Origin: Lachnospiraceae bacterium UBA935
GTDB taxonomy: Bacteria; Bacillota; Clostridia; Lachnospirales; Lachnospiraceae
DNA length: 45,090 nt
Assembly (NCBI GenBank): GCA_002293525.1
Contig: DBDJ01000029.1
Span: 1-45,090, forward strand
Reading direction: 5' to 3'
Below are positions 7,216 to 14,735 of this stretch, piece after piece (the first letter of the stretch is position 1; each line of letters begins with the position of its first letter). The translations under genes were made by a program, and so were the position numbers. The notes beneath the pieces were generated by a model. The model was not told where the DNA came from. It was given only the letters and a program-made list of their open reading frames with translations, and made no database searches.

Positions 7216-9402
7216 TTACCGGTTTTCACTGAGATACAGCTGTACCCGATTCTGAATAATCCCTGCGGCTTCCGTGGCGGTCTTCTCTCCGGCAAAATAA
7301 CTGCCGGTTTCTTCATACAGGATATTGAATATCTGTGTATTACCGTTGGTGATCGTGTCCGCCCGTCCCAGCAAATCCTTGAACTGACTGATATTTTCTT
7401 CCGTTGCCGGAGCCTCGGCGTTCTCCGTCGCTATTACACAGAGATTTTCTATGGCACTGTTTTTGACAGGAAAACTGTACATAAAGTTGCCGGTTTCGAT
7501 ACTCTGGTTTTCGTCCGATAGAACAAATTTTATAAATTCCCACACCCCGTCCTTGACCTTCGAATCCGCATTCATCCCCAGTCCCAAGGCCGGCGAGAGG
7601 ACAATCCCGTTCCCTTCCTCGGTCGGAAAGCCAACATAAGTCACCGGTCCGTTATACATGCTTTCCATGGTCTGTACCGTCTCTACATTCCAGATATATT
7701 GATGGCTCAGAAGGTATTGCCTATCATCTCCCTGACCATTCGGATCAGGGGTCTTGAAGGTTCCGGCAAATTCCATTAACCTGATAAAGTCTTCATCCTC
7801 AAAATAACTTTCACCGCTCTCCCAGTTCACAAAGCGGTCTAAATTACGGCTGAGTAACTGCGTCAGCGCCGACGAGCCATCTCCGTAGAAAAGCTGGGCA
7901 TCCGGATGACGTTCTGCAAAAGCTATCATCTCCTCGACATTCCACCGCTCAATACCCTCAAGGGTTTCGGTACTGCCGACTAAAGCTTCAATAAGAAAGC
8001 TGTTAGGAATCCCGTAAAGTTTTTCATCTTCTTCATAAATAGTCAGGGCACTTTCCAGATAGTCTGCCCGGTTAAAACTGTCATCCTCTTCCATATATGG
8101 ATAAAGATCCTCTAAAATCCCCTTTTGGATCAGATTATGATAATCGCCTGTCGACACCTGGATCAGATCCGGGCTTTCCTCACCTACCAGAGAACTGTTA
8201 AACCGCAACAGGGCTGCTTCGTATTCACTGAAATCAGCCGGGGAAAAGTCTTCTACGACAATCCGGTACTTAGGGTTGCTTTTATTGAAGTCAATAATCG
8301 TTTTGTATTCTGACTGCAGTATATTGTAAGCATTAAATCTTATGATTTCTTTTTTCGGCAGCTCACCGGCAGTCGTCGGGCGAAAACAGGCCATCTCTGT
8401 AACGATGGCGTAACTGCTATTGTCATAGGCCTGGTTGACTGTCCAAAAAGACTGGTCGATGATACCGAACGAAGCGACCGTACCGACTAAAAAATCGCTT
8501 TCGAGGTAGTCAAGAACTTTACTGCACTCTCCGGTGGCAGCGTCAAACTCATAGATACCGACACCATTATTAACCAAGATGCCGGTAGCTCCGCCGGCCG
8601 CTAAAGAAAGCGTGTTGCGGTTCGCTATGCCCGTCAAGGTAACAGTCGCGCCAAGCGTGCCGTTGTCAAAATTATCTTTTCGGAGGACAGCGATTTCAAC
8701 ACCGTAACTATAAACATACAGGGCATCTTCCACATAAAAAATACTGTTTGCCGTCTGGGCAATGTCAACTTTGCCCGACACCGCACCGGCTTGATCAACA
8801 AGCAGAATGACCGACGTATCCATCGCGGTCGTCGCCACTATGTAGAGATTCTCCTGCCCGTCTCCGGCCATCAAACTGACGGCAGTACCTCCGGCCGCTT
8901 CTACCGCCGCAGTGATGTCCGTTTCGTTGAGTTTCTCACCATCTGGTGTCACTTCATATAAAATAAAGCAGTTTCCGGCCTCGTCCGCTTTTTCCGTAAG
9001 GACAACCAGCTTTCCTTGCTGATAAGCCATACCGGCGACAAACTCACCAGTATCCACATCAAGAAAAGAAACCTGTTCCTTGCTGCCGGCGGCGATATCG
9101 GTCCGGTGCAGGATGATTTCCGCTGCCGTCTCGTCTTTGACTACAGTATAGAGGATGCCTTCGTTTTCTGTCGAAACCGACGTCCCACTGTTTGCAAAAT
9201 CGACATCTTGATATTCGGTCACATAAACAATGCGGTCAGGATCATCGGCAGTAGTCGGCGCACCGCTGCCACATGCCGTGACAAATAAAAAACAAACAAA
9301 TAATACGGCTGATAAAAATATTTTCTTTCTTGCTTGCCTGCGATTCCGCTCTGCCTCATAGTTCCTTGTACTTGCGCAATCCGCCTTTACCCCATTAACC
9401 AT
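7216..9402 (-). CDS. Large lipoprotein: N-terminal repeat (propeller-like) region and extracellular solute-binding domain
   Basis: 728 residues. A long basic start is followed by a hydrophobic signal and the lipobox VTAC (Cys44), so it is a membrane-anchored lipoprotein. Residues about 60-340 consist of repeating beta-strand units (phrases such as GKLVVLTEKADEAG, LYIVATTAMDTSV and LYVYSYGVEIAVL), which I read as a beta-propeller-like domain. From about 350 comes a family-1 solute-binding fold: YKTIIDFNKSNPKYRIVVEDF, DLIQVSTGDYHNLIQKGILEDLYPYM and LYGIPNSFLIEALVG. Such proteins normally feed sugars to ABC importers, but no permease or ATPase gene is adjacent. The gene is divergent from the cytosolic GH20 gene, which suggests a role in recognising or taking up N-acetylhexosamine glycans. 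Start supported by AGGAGG 6 nt upstream. Propeller reading is inference from repeats. Confidence 0.82.
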   Translation of the reverse strand: MVNGVKADCASTRNYEAERNRRQARKKIFLSAVLFVCFLFVTACGSGAPTTADDPDRIVYVTEYQDVDFANSGTSVSTENEGILYTVVKDETAAEIILHRTDIAAGSKEQVSFLDVDTGEFVAGMAYQQGKLVVLTEKADEAGNCFILYEVTPDGEKLNETDITAAVEAAGGTAVSLMAGDGQENLYIVATTAMDTSVILLVDQAGAVSGKVDIAQTANSIFYVEDALYVYSYGVEIAVLRKDNFDNGTLGATVTLTGIANRNTLSLAAGGATGILVNNGVGIYEFDAATGECSKVLDYLESDFLVGTVASFGIIDQSFWTVNQAYDNSSYAIVTEMACFRPTTAGELPKKEIIRFNAYNILQSEYKTIIDFNKSNPKYRIVVEDFSPADFSEYEAALLRFNSSLVGEESPDLIQVSTGDYHNLIQKGILEDLYPYMEEDDSFNRADYLESALTIYEEDEKLYGIPNSFLIEALVGSTETLEGIERWNVEEMIAFAERHPDAQLFYGDGSSALTQLLSRNLDRFVNWESGESYFEDEDFIRLMEFAGTFKTPDPNGQGDDRQYLLSHQYIWNVETVQTMESMYNGPVTYVGFPTEEGNGIVLSPALGLGMNADSKVKDGVWEFIKFVLSDENQSIETGNFMYSFPVKNSAIENLCVIATENAEAPATEENISQFKDLLGRADTITNGNTQIFNILYEETGSYFAGEKTATEAAGIIQNRVQLYLSENR

Positions 9403-9442
9403 TATTACCCTCCTCCTGTGTACCCGGATTTTATCGACTACC

Positions 9443-9479
9443 TGTTAGCATACTAACATATTACTCTGTTGCATGTCAA
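9443..9479 (-). promoter_or_regulatory. Promoter with overlapping palindromic operator for the solute-binding lipoprotein
   Basis: Minus strand: consensus TTGACA (9474-9479), an 18-bp spacer and TGT-extended TAGTAT (9450-9455). The inverted repeat TGTTAG-CATA-CTAACA (9443-9458) covers the -10, a usual repressor position. Confidence 0.6.
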
Positions 9480-9584
9480 TTATTATTAATTATCTTGCGT
9501 TAACAGATTTTTATATGATGATTAAAAACAGGTCTGACTATTATTCAAATAATTGCAAAAATAATTACAAACTATAACTACTGT

Positions 9585-9613
9585 TTTACTTTCAATTACC
9601 CATGTCGTATAAT
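9585..9613 (+). promoter_or_regulatory. Promoter of the GH20 gene
   Basis: TTTACT (9585-9590), exactly 17 bp, then consensus TATAAT (9608-9613). The start codon lies at 9660 behind GGAG. Together with the divergent promoter at 9450-9479 this forms a shared control region of about 260 bp. Confidence 0.75.
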
Positions 9614-9659
9614 AGGACATATGTATGATTCGTGCCAAGGCGCACAGATAGGAGTTGAT

Positions 9660-11543
9660 ATGAAAGTTAACATCAGTCAGTTAAGCAAAGAACTACAAAA
9701 AGGCTTGGCGGAGCTTTCCGGAATCCTGCGGTTTACCGTTGATCCGGAAGGAATCTTGCTGCGGGCGGAACCGGAAGCCGGACATGCCATAACGATTACA
9801 TATGGGGAAAACTGCTGTACTGTCACTTATCAGAAGCGGGTGCAGTTTTTCAAGGCCTTTGCGCATATCCTGCGTAACGAAAATGCGACGGTGACTTTAA
9901 AGCCGGCCTTTTCCGATCTGGAAATCATGGTGGACTGTTCCCGTAATGCGGTGCTTTCTGTGGACGGCGCCAAGAAGCTGATCCGCTATCTGGCGGTCCT
10001 GGGCTTCGAGGCTTTGCAGCTTTATACGGAAGACACCCTGACGATACCGGAATATCCCTATGCCGGCCATATGCGGGGTCGCTATTCCCTGGAAGAAATC
10101 GCTGCCATCAAAGAATACGGCGACTTGTTCGGCATCGAGCTGGTACCCTGTATCCAGACCCTGGCCCACCTGAGGCAGACCCTCCGCTGGCAGGCGCACA
10201 GTGACATGCATGACATTGACGACATCCTGCTGATCGGGGAAGAAAAAACCTATGAGTTTATTGAAAGCCTGATCAGGCAATGTCGGAAGATGTTTACTTC
10301 GGACCGTATCAATATCGGCATGGATGAAGCCTATCAGGTCGGGATGGGGCGGTATCTGCAGAAAAACGGCTATACCGACCGTTCCATGCTGATGGTAAAA
10401 CATCTGCGCCGGGTCGTGGATATCTGCCGCAAATATGGTTTTAAGCCGATGATGTGGTCGGACATGTTTTTTTACCTCCAATTCAAAGGCGATTACTATG
10501 TAGCCGAAGGCAAGTTTTCCGAGGAAGTAAAGCGAGAGATCCCAGCGGAGCTGACACTGTTATACTGGGACTACTATTCCTGCGATCCCGGACGGTATGC
10601 CAAGATGTTCGGGATGCATCATGACTTGCATGACAAGACCGGCTTTGCCGGCGGGGCATGGCGGTGGATGGGCGCGGTGCCGAATAACAGTTTCAGCCTT
10701 CAGGCGGTGGACGTCGCTCTGAACGAGGCCGTCAAGGCCAAGGTATCTCAGGTCATCGCCACATTATGGGGCGACGATGGCGGCGAGGCCGCAGTATTAT
10801 CCGTGATGCCGGCATTACAACTATATTCGGACATGAACTATTACGGTGACCGAACCCGGCTGGAAGATAATTTCCTCATTACCACCGGCCTGACGCTGGA
10901 TGACTTCATGCTGATCGACGGTCCGCAGGCAATGCCTGGCCGTAATACTGCCGTACCTTATGCCAATCCGCCGAAATATATGCTGTTCCAGGATGTGATG
11001 ATGGGACTGTTCGACTTACATGTCAAAGAAGAAAAGGATGCCGCTTATCTGAAGCAGATCGCCGTCAGAACCGCTGACCTGCTGGCCGCCTTGCCGGAAG
11101 ACTCGCCGTGGAAGAACTTGTTCAGGGCCCATGAAGCCTTATGCGTCGCCTTGAGCCGTAAATGTGACCTGGGGCTGCGGATCCGGAAAAACTACGCCGC
11201 CGGATCCAAAGAAGAGCTGCGGCAGATCGCCATCCGGGAAATACCGGCACTGATTGCTGATATTCGGATCTATTATCAGCATTTCCGGACGCTTTGGCTT
11301 GATTTCAATAAAGTCTTCGGCCTGGAGATCCAGGACATCCGTTACGGCGGCCTGATTATGCGGCTGGAGTCGGCCGCCGGAAGGCTTGCTGATTATCTGG
11401 AGGGGCGGCTTATGGATCTGCCGGAACTGGAGCAGGAACTCCTGCCTTACAGTGATTCCGGCCAGACCGGTAGCGACGACTGTTATACATCGGAAGGTTA
11501 CTGGCGCCGGATCGTGTCGGCCTGTCCGATCAGCGGTATTTAG
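9660..11543 (+). CDS. Glycoside hydrolase family 20 beta-N-acetylhexosaminidase, cytosolic type
   Basis: 627 residues from the start MKVNISQL (GGAG 5 nt upstream; 13 codons shorter than the open frame). There is no signal peptide, so it acts in the cytoplasm. After a small N-terminal beta domain (about 1-95) comes a GH20 barrel with the catalytic Asp-Glu pair in NIGMDEAYQ (Asp222, Glu223) and substrate-pocket segments such as YPYAGHMRGRYS, MMWSDMFF and ATLWGDDGGEAA. A helical C-terminal region fills the rest. The layout resembles pneumococcal GH20C, an intracellular exo-hexosaminidase that trims terminal GlcNAc/GalNAc from imported oligosaccharides. Divergent from a solute-binding lipoprotein that may serve the same substrate. 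Family call is strong; exact specificity is unknown. Confidence 0.88.
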   Translation: MKVNISQLSKELQKGLAELSGILRFTVDPEGILLRAEPEAGHAITITYGENCCTVTYQKRVQFFKAFAHILRNENATVTLKPAFSDLEIMVDCSRNAVLSVDGAKKLIRYLAVLGFEALQLYTEDTLTIPEYPYAGHMRGRYSLEEIAAIKEYGDLFGIELVPCIQTLAHLRQTLRWQAHSDMHDIDDILLIGEEKTYEFIESLIRQCRKMFTSDRINIGMDEAYQVGMGRYLQKNGYTDRSMLMVKHLRRVVDICRKYGFKPMMWSDMFFYLQFKGDYYVAEGKFSEEVKREIPAELTLLYWDYYSCDPGRYAKMFGMHHDLHDKTGFAGGAWRWMGAVPNNSFSLQAVDVALNEAVKAKVSQVIATLWGDDGGEAAVLSVMPALQLYSDMNYYGDRTRLEDNFLITTGLTLDDFMLIDGPQAMPGRNTAVPYANPPKYMLFQDVMMGLFDLHVKEEKDAAYLKQIAVRTADLLAALPEDSPWKNLFRAHEALCVALSRKCDLGLRIRKNYAAGSKEELRQIAIREIPALIADIRIYYQHFRTLWLDFNKVFGLEIQDIRYGGLIMRLESAAGRLADYLEGRLMDLPELEQELLPYSDSGQTGSDDCYTSEGYWRRIVSACPISGI

Positions 11544-11616
11544 ATGTTTAAGAGGGGGAGGGCTCGGGGTTTTTATCGGCTTCTCGGACAGCGAAATTAT
11601 TTTGTTTGAACATATT

Positions 11617-11648
11617 TAGGGAAACGCTGATGCATCAGTGTTTCCTTA
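11617..11648. repeat. Palindromic repeat, second copy of the 2541-2569 element arm
   Basis: A near-perfect palindrome centred on GC: GGAAAC-G-CTGATG / CATCAG-T-GTTTCC at 11620-11645 with one G-T pair, flanked by TTAG and TTAG. Its first 18 bases equal those of the 2541-2569 hairpin. It lies between the GH20 stop and the ybaK leader and could end the GH20 transcript, although no T-run follows. Confidence 0.55.
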
Positions 11649-11673
11649 GATAATAATTATACGATAAGACAGT

Positions 11674-11698
11674 TCCGGCATCCTCATGGGATGCCGGA
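11674..11698 (+). promoter_or_regulatory. Hairpin just upstream of the YbaK ribosome site
   Basis: TCCGGCATCC-TCATG-GGATGCCGGA, a perfect 10-bp stem ending 11 nt before the AGAGGTG ribosome site. There is no T-run, so it is not a standard terminator. It could stabilise or control the ybaK mRNA leader; no mechanism can be read from sequence. Confidence 0.4.
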
Positions 11699-11721
11699 CG
11701 AAAGTAAGAGGTGAAATTATT

Positions 11722-12207
11722 ATGTCAGTAGAAAGAGTCAGAAAATATTTTGAATCGTTCGGCATCAGTGACCGCATCCGGGAATTTGATGTTTCTAGTG
11801 CCACTGTCGAGCTGGCCGCCCGGGCACTTGACTGTGCCCCGGAACGGATAGCGAAAACCCTGTCCTTTACTTTGCGGAATCAGCAAAGATATATCCTTGT
11901 CGTTACTGCCGGGGACACCAAAATCAATAATGCGAAATTTAAAGCGCAGTTTGGTGAAAAAGCAGTCATGCTGGCCTATGACGAAGCAGAGGCGGTTACC
12001 GGCCATGCGGTCGGCGGTATCTGTCCTTTTGCGGTGAATGAACAGATGGAAATCTATCTGGATCTTTCATTACAGCGGTTCGAAACCGTTTTTCCTGCTT
12101 GCGGCAGCAGCAACAGTGCCATTGAAATGACGATAGCCGAGCTGGAAAACTATTCGGGTTTCCTCCGCTGGGTCGATGTTTGCCAGGTCAAACCAGCAGT
12201 TTCCTGA
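11722..12207 (+). CDS. YbaK/EbsC-family aminoacyl-tRNA deacylase
   Basis: 161 residues from MSVERV, chosen because AGAGGTG lies 8 nt upstream. It shows the YbaK/ProX fold marks: FxVxxATVELAARAL near the N-terminus, AKTLSF, VVTAGDTKINNAKFK with the conserved lysine, and GGICPFAV. Members hydrolyse mischarged tRNAs (Cys-tRNA(Pro) or Ala-tRNA(Pro)) in trans, in the cytoplasm; which tRNA this one edits cannot be told. Its last 20 bp overlap the 3' end of the opposing carboxypeptidase gene, so the two are convergent. Confidence 0.88.
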   Translation: MSVERVRKYFESFGISDRIREFDVSSATVELAARALDCAPERIAKTLSFTLRNQQRYILVVTAGDTKINNAKFKAQFGEKAVMLAYDEAEAVTGHAVGGICPFAVNEQMEIYLDLSLQRFETVFPACGSSNSAIEMTIAELENYSGFLRWVDVCQVKPAVS

Positions 12208-13381
12208 ACACCTTGCCGACATAGTCCTTGTAGCCGGCCTTTTCGACCGTCATGTCTGCATAAATGGTGACGCTGCCGATCCGTTCCCCGTCAAGGCGGT
12301 ACACGGCCTCGCCGATGGGATCGCCCCGGTTGATCGGCGCAATCAGCTGTTCCGGCAGGTTGACGGTTTTCTCCACCAGACTCAGGTCGCTTCCCTTCGT
12401 ATCCAGATAGCGGAAGGGGCCGCTGTAACAGATGGCAGCTTCCTCCTCGACACCGCCCGTCACCGGCAGCGGCACCAGCATATCTTCATTGGGGTCTTCG
12501 TACATGGCACTGACCCCATAGCCATAATTTAACAGCTCCTTGGTTTCCTCAAACCGTACCTTATTGCTGGGAGCTGCCATAACTACCGCGATCAGCTCAA
12601 TCCCGTCCCTACTTGCTGAAGCGGAAAGGCAATATTTTGCCTTGCTGGTCGAACCGGTTTTAAGCCCTGTTGTCCATTCATACATCTTTAACAGCTTGTT
12701 GGTACTGGCAAGGGTGAATACCGAAGAACCCTGAGCGGTATTATGGATGATGTCTTCCATCCATATTTGGGTATAGTCTAAGACCTTGGGGTATTTGGTA
12801 ATCAGTTCCCGAGACATGACAGCAACGTCTTTGGCACTGGTATAATGGTCATCCGATTCCGACAGGCCGCTGCAGTCTTCAAAATGGGTATTTGTCATTC
12901 CCAGTTCGCGGGCCTTTTCGTTCATCAGCTTCACGAATTCGGCTTCACTCCCGGCAATGTATTCTGCTACTGCCACGCTGGCATCGTTGCCGGAGGCGAT
13001 GGCAATGCATTTGATCATGGTGTCCAAGGTCTGGATTTCCCCTTCTTGCAGAAACACCTGCGAACCTCCCATCGACTTAGCATAGGCACTGGTAATTATT
13101 TCATTTTCTGGCTTGATCCGTCCGCTTTCCATAAATTCAAAGATAATGAGCATCGTCATGATCTTGGTAATGCTGGCCGGACTTAATCTTTCCGTGGCAT
13201 TTTTTTCACAGATGACCTGGCCGGTAGAAGCTTCCAGCACTATGTAAGAGGGGGCTTCCACCTCCGGGGGCGCCGCCCATGCCGTCAGCGCCGAAGAGTA
13301 AAGCAGGGACAGGCTTATCACAAGGCATACTATATACCTGACATGCCTGGTACGCATAGTCAATTGAAAGCGCTTGTTCAT
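12188..13381 (-). CDS. D-alanyl-D-alanine carboxypeptidase (peptidase S11), second copy
   Basis: 397 residues with a signal peptide ending near AWAAPPE (residue 37). Active-site motifs are complete: SITK (Ser70, Lys73), SGN (130-132) and KTG (241-243). The C-terminal PBP5-type beta domain follows, with a short basic end (GKVFRKLLV). It trims D-Ala from peptidoglycan stem peptides outside the membrane. It is only moderately similar to the enzyme at 2567-3829, so this is an old paralog rather than a recent duplicate. The start has CAGGAG about 8 nt upstream. Its 3' end overlaps the end of ybaK by 20 bp, and no terminator fits between them. Confidence 0.88.
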   Translation of the reverse strand: MNKRFQLTMRTRHVRYIVCLVISLSLLYSSALTAWAAPPEVEAPSYIVLEASTGQVICEKNATERLSPASITKIMTMLIIFEFMESGRIKPENEIITSAYAKSMGGSQVFLQEGEIQTLDTMIKCIAIASGNDASVAVAEYIAGSEAEFVKLMNEKARELGMTNTHFEDCSGLSESDDHYTSAKDVAVMSRELITKYPKVLDYTQIWMEDIIHNTAQGSSVFTLASTNKLLKMYEWTTGLKTGSTSKAKYCLSASASRDGIELIAVVMAAPSNKVRFEETKELLNYGYGVSAMYEDPNEDMLVPLPVTGGVEEEAAICYSGPFRYLDTKGSDLSLVEKTVNLPEQLIAPINRGDPIGEAVYRLDGERIGSVTIYADMTVEKAGYKDYVGKVFRKLLV

Positions 13382-13525
13382 AAAATTAGCTCCTGATAGT
13401 ATTCATTACCCATAACTATGCTTATTTCCGGCGGTAAATGCAAGTACTAAAAAAACAGGCGAAAAGAATCTTAAGATACCGGACCGATATGAAAATGTGC
13501 GCCCTTGGGCGCATGAAAGGAGCAT

Positions 13526-13547
13526 AAAAAAGCGAGCAAGCTCGCTT
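13526..13547 (-). terminator. Second minus-strand terminator in the hairpin array
   Basis: Minus strand: AGCGAG-CTTG-CTCGCT followed by a run of six T and ATGC. The same tail (T-run then ATGC) follows the terminator at 13610-13634. Confidence 0.6.
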
Positions 13548-13609
13548 GGAAGAACGCAGAGCGTTCTTCCTGAATGATTCACTCTTGCAGGAGCACTCTC
13601 CTATAGCAT

Positions 13610-13634
13610 AAAAAGGAAGAGGCGAACCTCTTCC
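13610..13634 (-). terminator. Terminator after the CmpB-like gene
   Basis: Minus strand: GGAAGAGG-TTCG-CCTCTTCC, an 8-bp stem with a stable TTCG loop, followed directly by TTTTTATGC. It lies 77 bp after the stop codon of the membrane-protein gene. Confidence 0.8.
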
Positions 13635-13710
13635 CTGTAAATTTTCCTGAAATAACTAATGTAAATTAGAAAGCATTATTTAAATAACAACGTTTTAATA
13701 GAAATAATAC

Positions 13711-14316
13711 CTATAAATACCGCCGGATCGTTGCTTTGATTTTCTTAATCCGCTCGATCTCTTGGAATTTATTCAGGTACTTAAGCGTAAAATCAAAGAT
13801 ATGTACGATCCGCCAGACATAATCCAGCACCACCAAGGTCAAAACAATCTTGCAGACCCTGATGCCCAGTTCATAGTCATAGAGGTCTATGAACCGCATG
13901 ATTCTGCCATGCAGGAAAAAAATGATTATCAGCGCGTAAAATCCCCAGGCAATCGTACTTTCCAGGCATATGATACCTTTGTAGTTCCACGGTTTCTCGT
14001 GGTAATCCCACCAGACTTCCCCGAATAGAAACAGCATCAGTTTTCCGACCGAATATTCAAACACGGTCGCCGTCAATGCCCCGATCAGATAGAGCAAAAA
14101 TGCATTGTTACTCAAAGGGTGCAGGATCAGATAACCAGCAATGGCTCCTACGCCGTAGATCGGGCAAAAAGGCCCTTTACCAAATCCCCTGTTCGTAAGC
14201 TTTCGGTTGCAAATCGACATATAGACCGATTCTACAAACCATCCTATGACACTGTAAATGACAAAGGCCATGACTAGATGATAAAGATCTGTTCCAAACA
14301 TTTCTTTGGTCCACAT
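13711..14316 (-). CDS. CmpB-like multispanning membrane protein (putative ABC-transporter type IV family)
   Basis: 201 residues, about five to six membrane segments, no signal peptide. The signature GWFVESVYMSICNRKLTNRG followed by GPFCPIYGVGA matches the uncharacterised family labelled 'putative ABC-transporter type IV' (CmpB, PF06541). Despite the name, transport activity is not established and there is no ATPase partner here. The start has GAGGTG 8 nt upstream. It follows rpsU by 112 bp, after the rpsU hairpin, and is closed by the terminator at 13610-13634. Confidence 0.75.
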   Translation of the reverse strand: MWTKEMFGTDLYHLVMAFVIYSVIGWFVESVYMSICNRKLTNRGFGKGPFCPIYGVGAIAGYLILHPLSNNAFLLYLIGALTATVFEYSVGKLMLFLFGEVWWDYHEKPWNYKGIICLESTIAWGFYALIIIFFLHGRIMRFIDLYDYELGIRVCKIVLTLVVLDYVWRIVHIFDFTLKYLNKFQEIERIKKIKATIRRYL

Positions 14317-14401
14317 ATTTAAGCACCTCGCAATTGTATTGTATGACTGATCGAACTTCTGACCTTCCTATGACATAGTGTGCCAAGTATGTACAGAAGA
14401 A

Positions 14402-14422
14402 AGAGTCTGCTCAGCAGACTCT
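14402..14422 (-). terminator. Hairpin after rpsU
   Basis: AGAGTCTGC-TCA-GCAGACTCT, a 9-bp stem, 7 nt beyond the rpsU stop codon. On the minus strand a short T/C-rich tail (TTCTTC) follows, so termination is likely but the U-tract is weak. Confidence 0.65.
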
Positions 14423-14428
14423 GCAAAA

Positions 14429-14605
14429 TTAATTGTATTTACGTTTTCTTGCCGCTTCGGATTTCTTCTTACGTCGTACACTGGGTTTTTCGTAATGTTC
14501 CCGTTTACGAATCTCCTGTTGAATACCCGCTTTTGCACAGCTTCTCTTAAATCGACGTAAAGCACTGTCCAAAGTCTCATTTTCTTTTACGATTACGTTT
14601 GACAT
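14429..14605 (-). CDS. rpsU: 30S ribosomal protein S21
   Basis: 58 residues, MSNVIVKENETLDSALRRFK at the start and a very basic end (PSVRRKKKSEAARKRKYN). This is the complete, usual-length bacterial S21, a small-subunit protein near the mRNA 3'-end binding site that aids base pairing with the Shine-Dalgarno sequence. GGGAGG lies about 11 nt before the ATG, a slightly long spacing. It has its own strong promoter at 14708-14735 and a hairpin directly after its stop. Confidence 0.97.
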   Translation of the reverse strand: MSNVIVKENETLDSALRRFKRSCAKAGIQQEIRKREHYEKPSVRRKKKSEAARKRKYN

Positions 14606-14707
14606 CTACACTCTGACCTCCCTTCAGTCCCTCCAAGCAACTTGACTGATCGGGTTATTCTTTGATTCTGTATGCCTTGGTACATTGATACGCATATACC
14701 ACTTGTT

Positions 14708-14735
14708 ATTATACCATATTTTTTATGCAAGTCAA
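14708..14735 (-). promoter_or_regulatory. Promoter of rpsU, overlapping the alaS stop codon
   Basis: Minus strand: TTGACT (14730-14735), 16-bp spacer, consensus TATAAT (14708-14713). The -35 covers the alaS stop codon, so rpsU can be transcribed apart from alaS. Confidence 0.75.

Larger units (their letters stand above)
13382..13710. other. Gene-free 329 bp with five consecutive hairpins
   Basis: Hairpins lie at 13498-13513, 13530-13547, 13548-13570, 13589-13602 and 13615-13634. The third is a perfect 10-bp stem (GGAAGAACGC/GCGTTCTTCC) that abuts the second. Two of them read as minus-strand terminators (listed separately). Bases 13382-13490 contain no clear promoter for the carboxypeptidase gene. 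No coding frame of note was seen. Confidence 0.7.
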
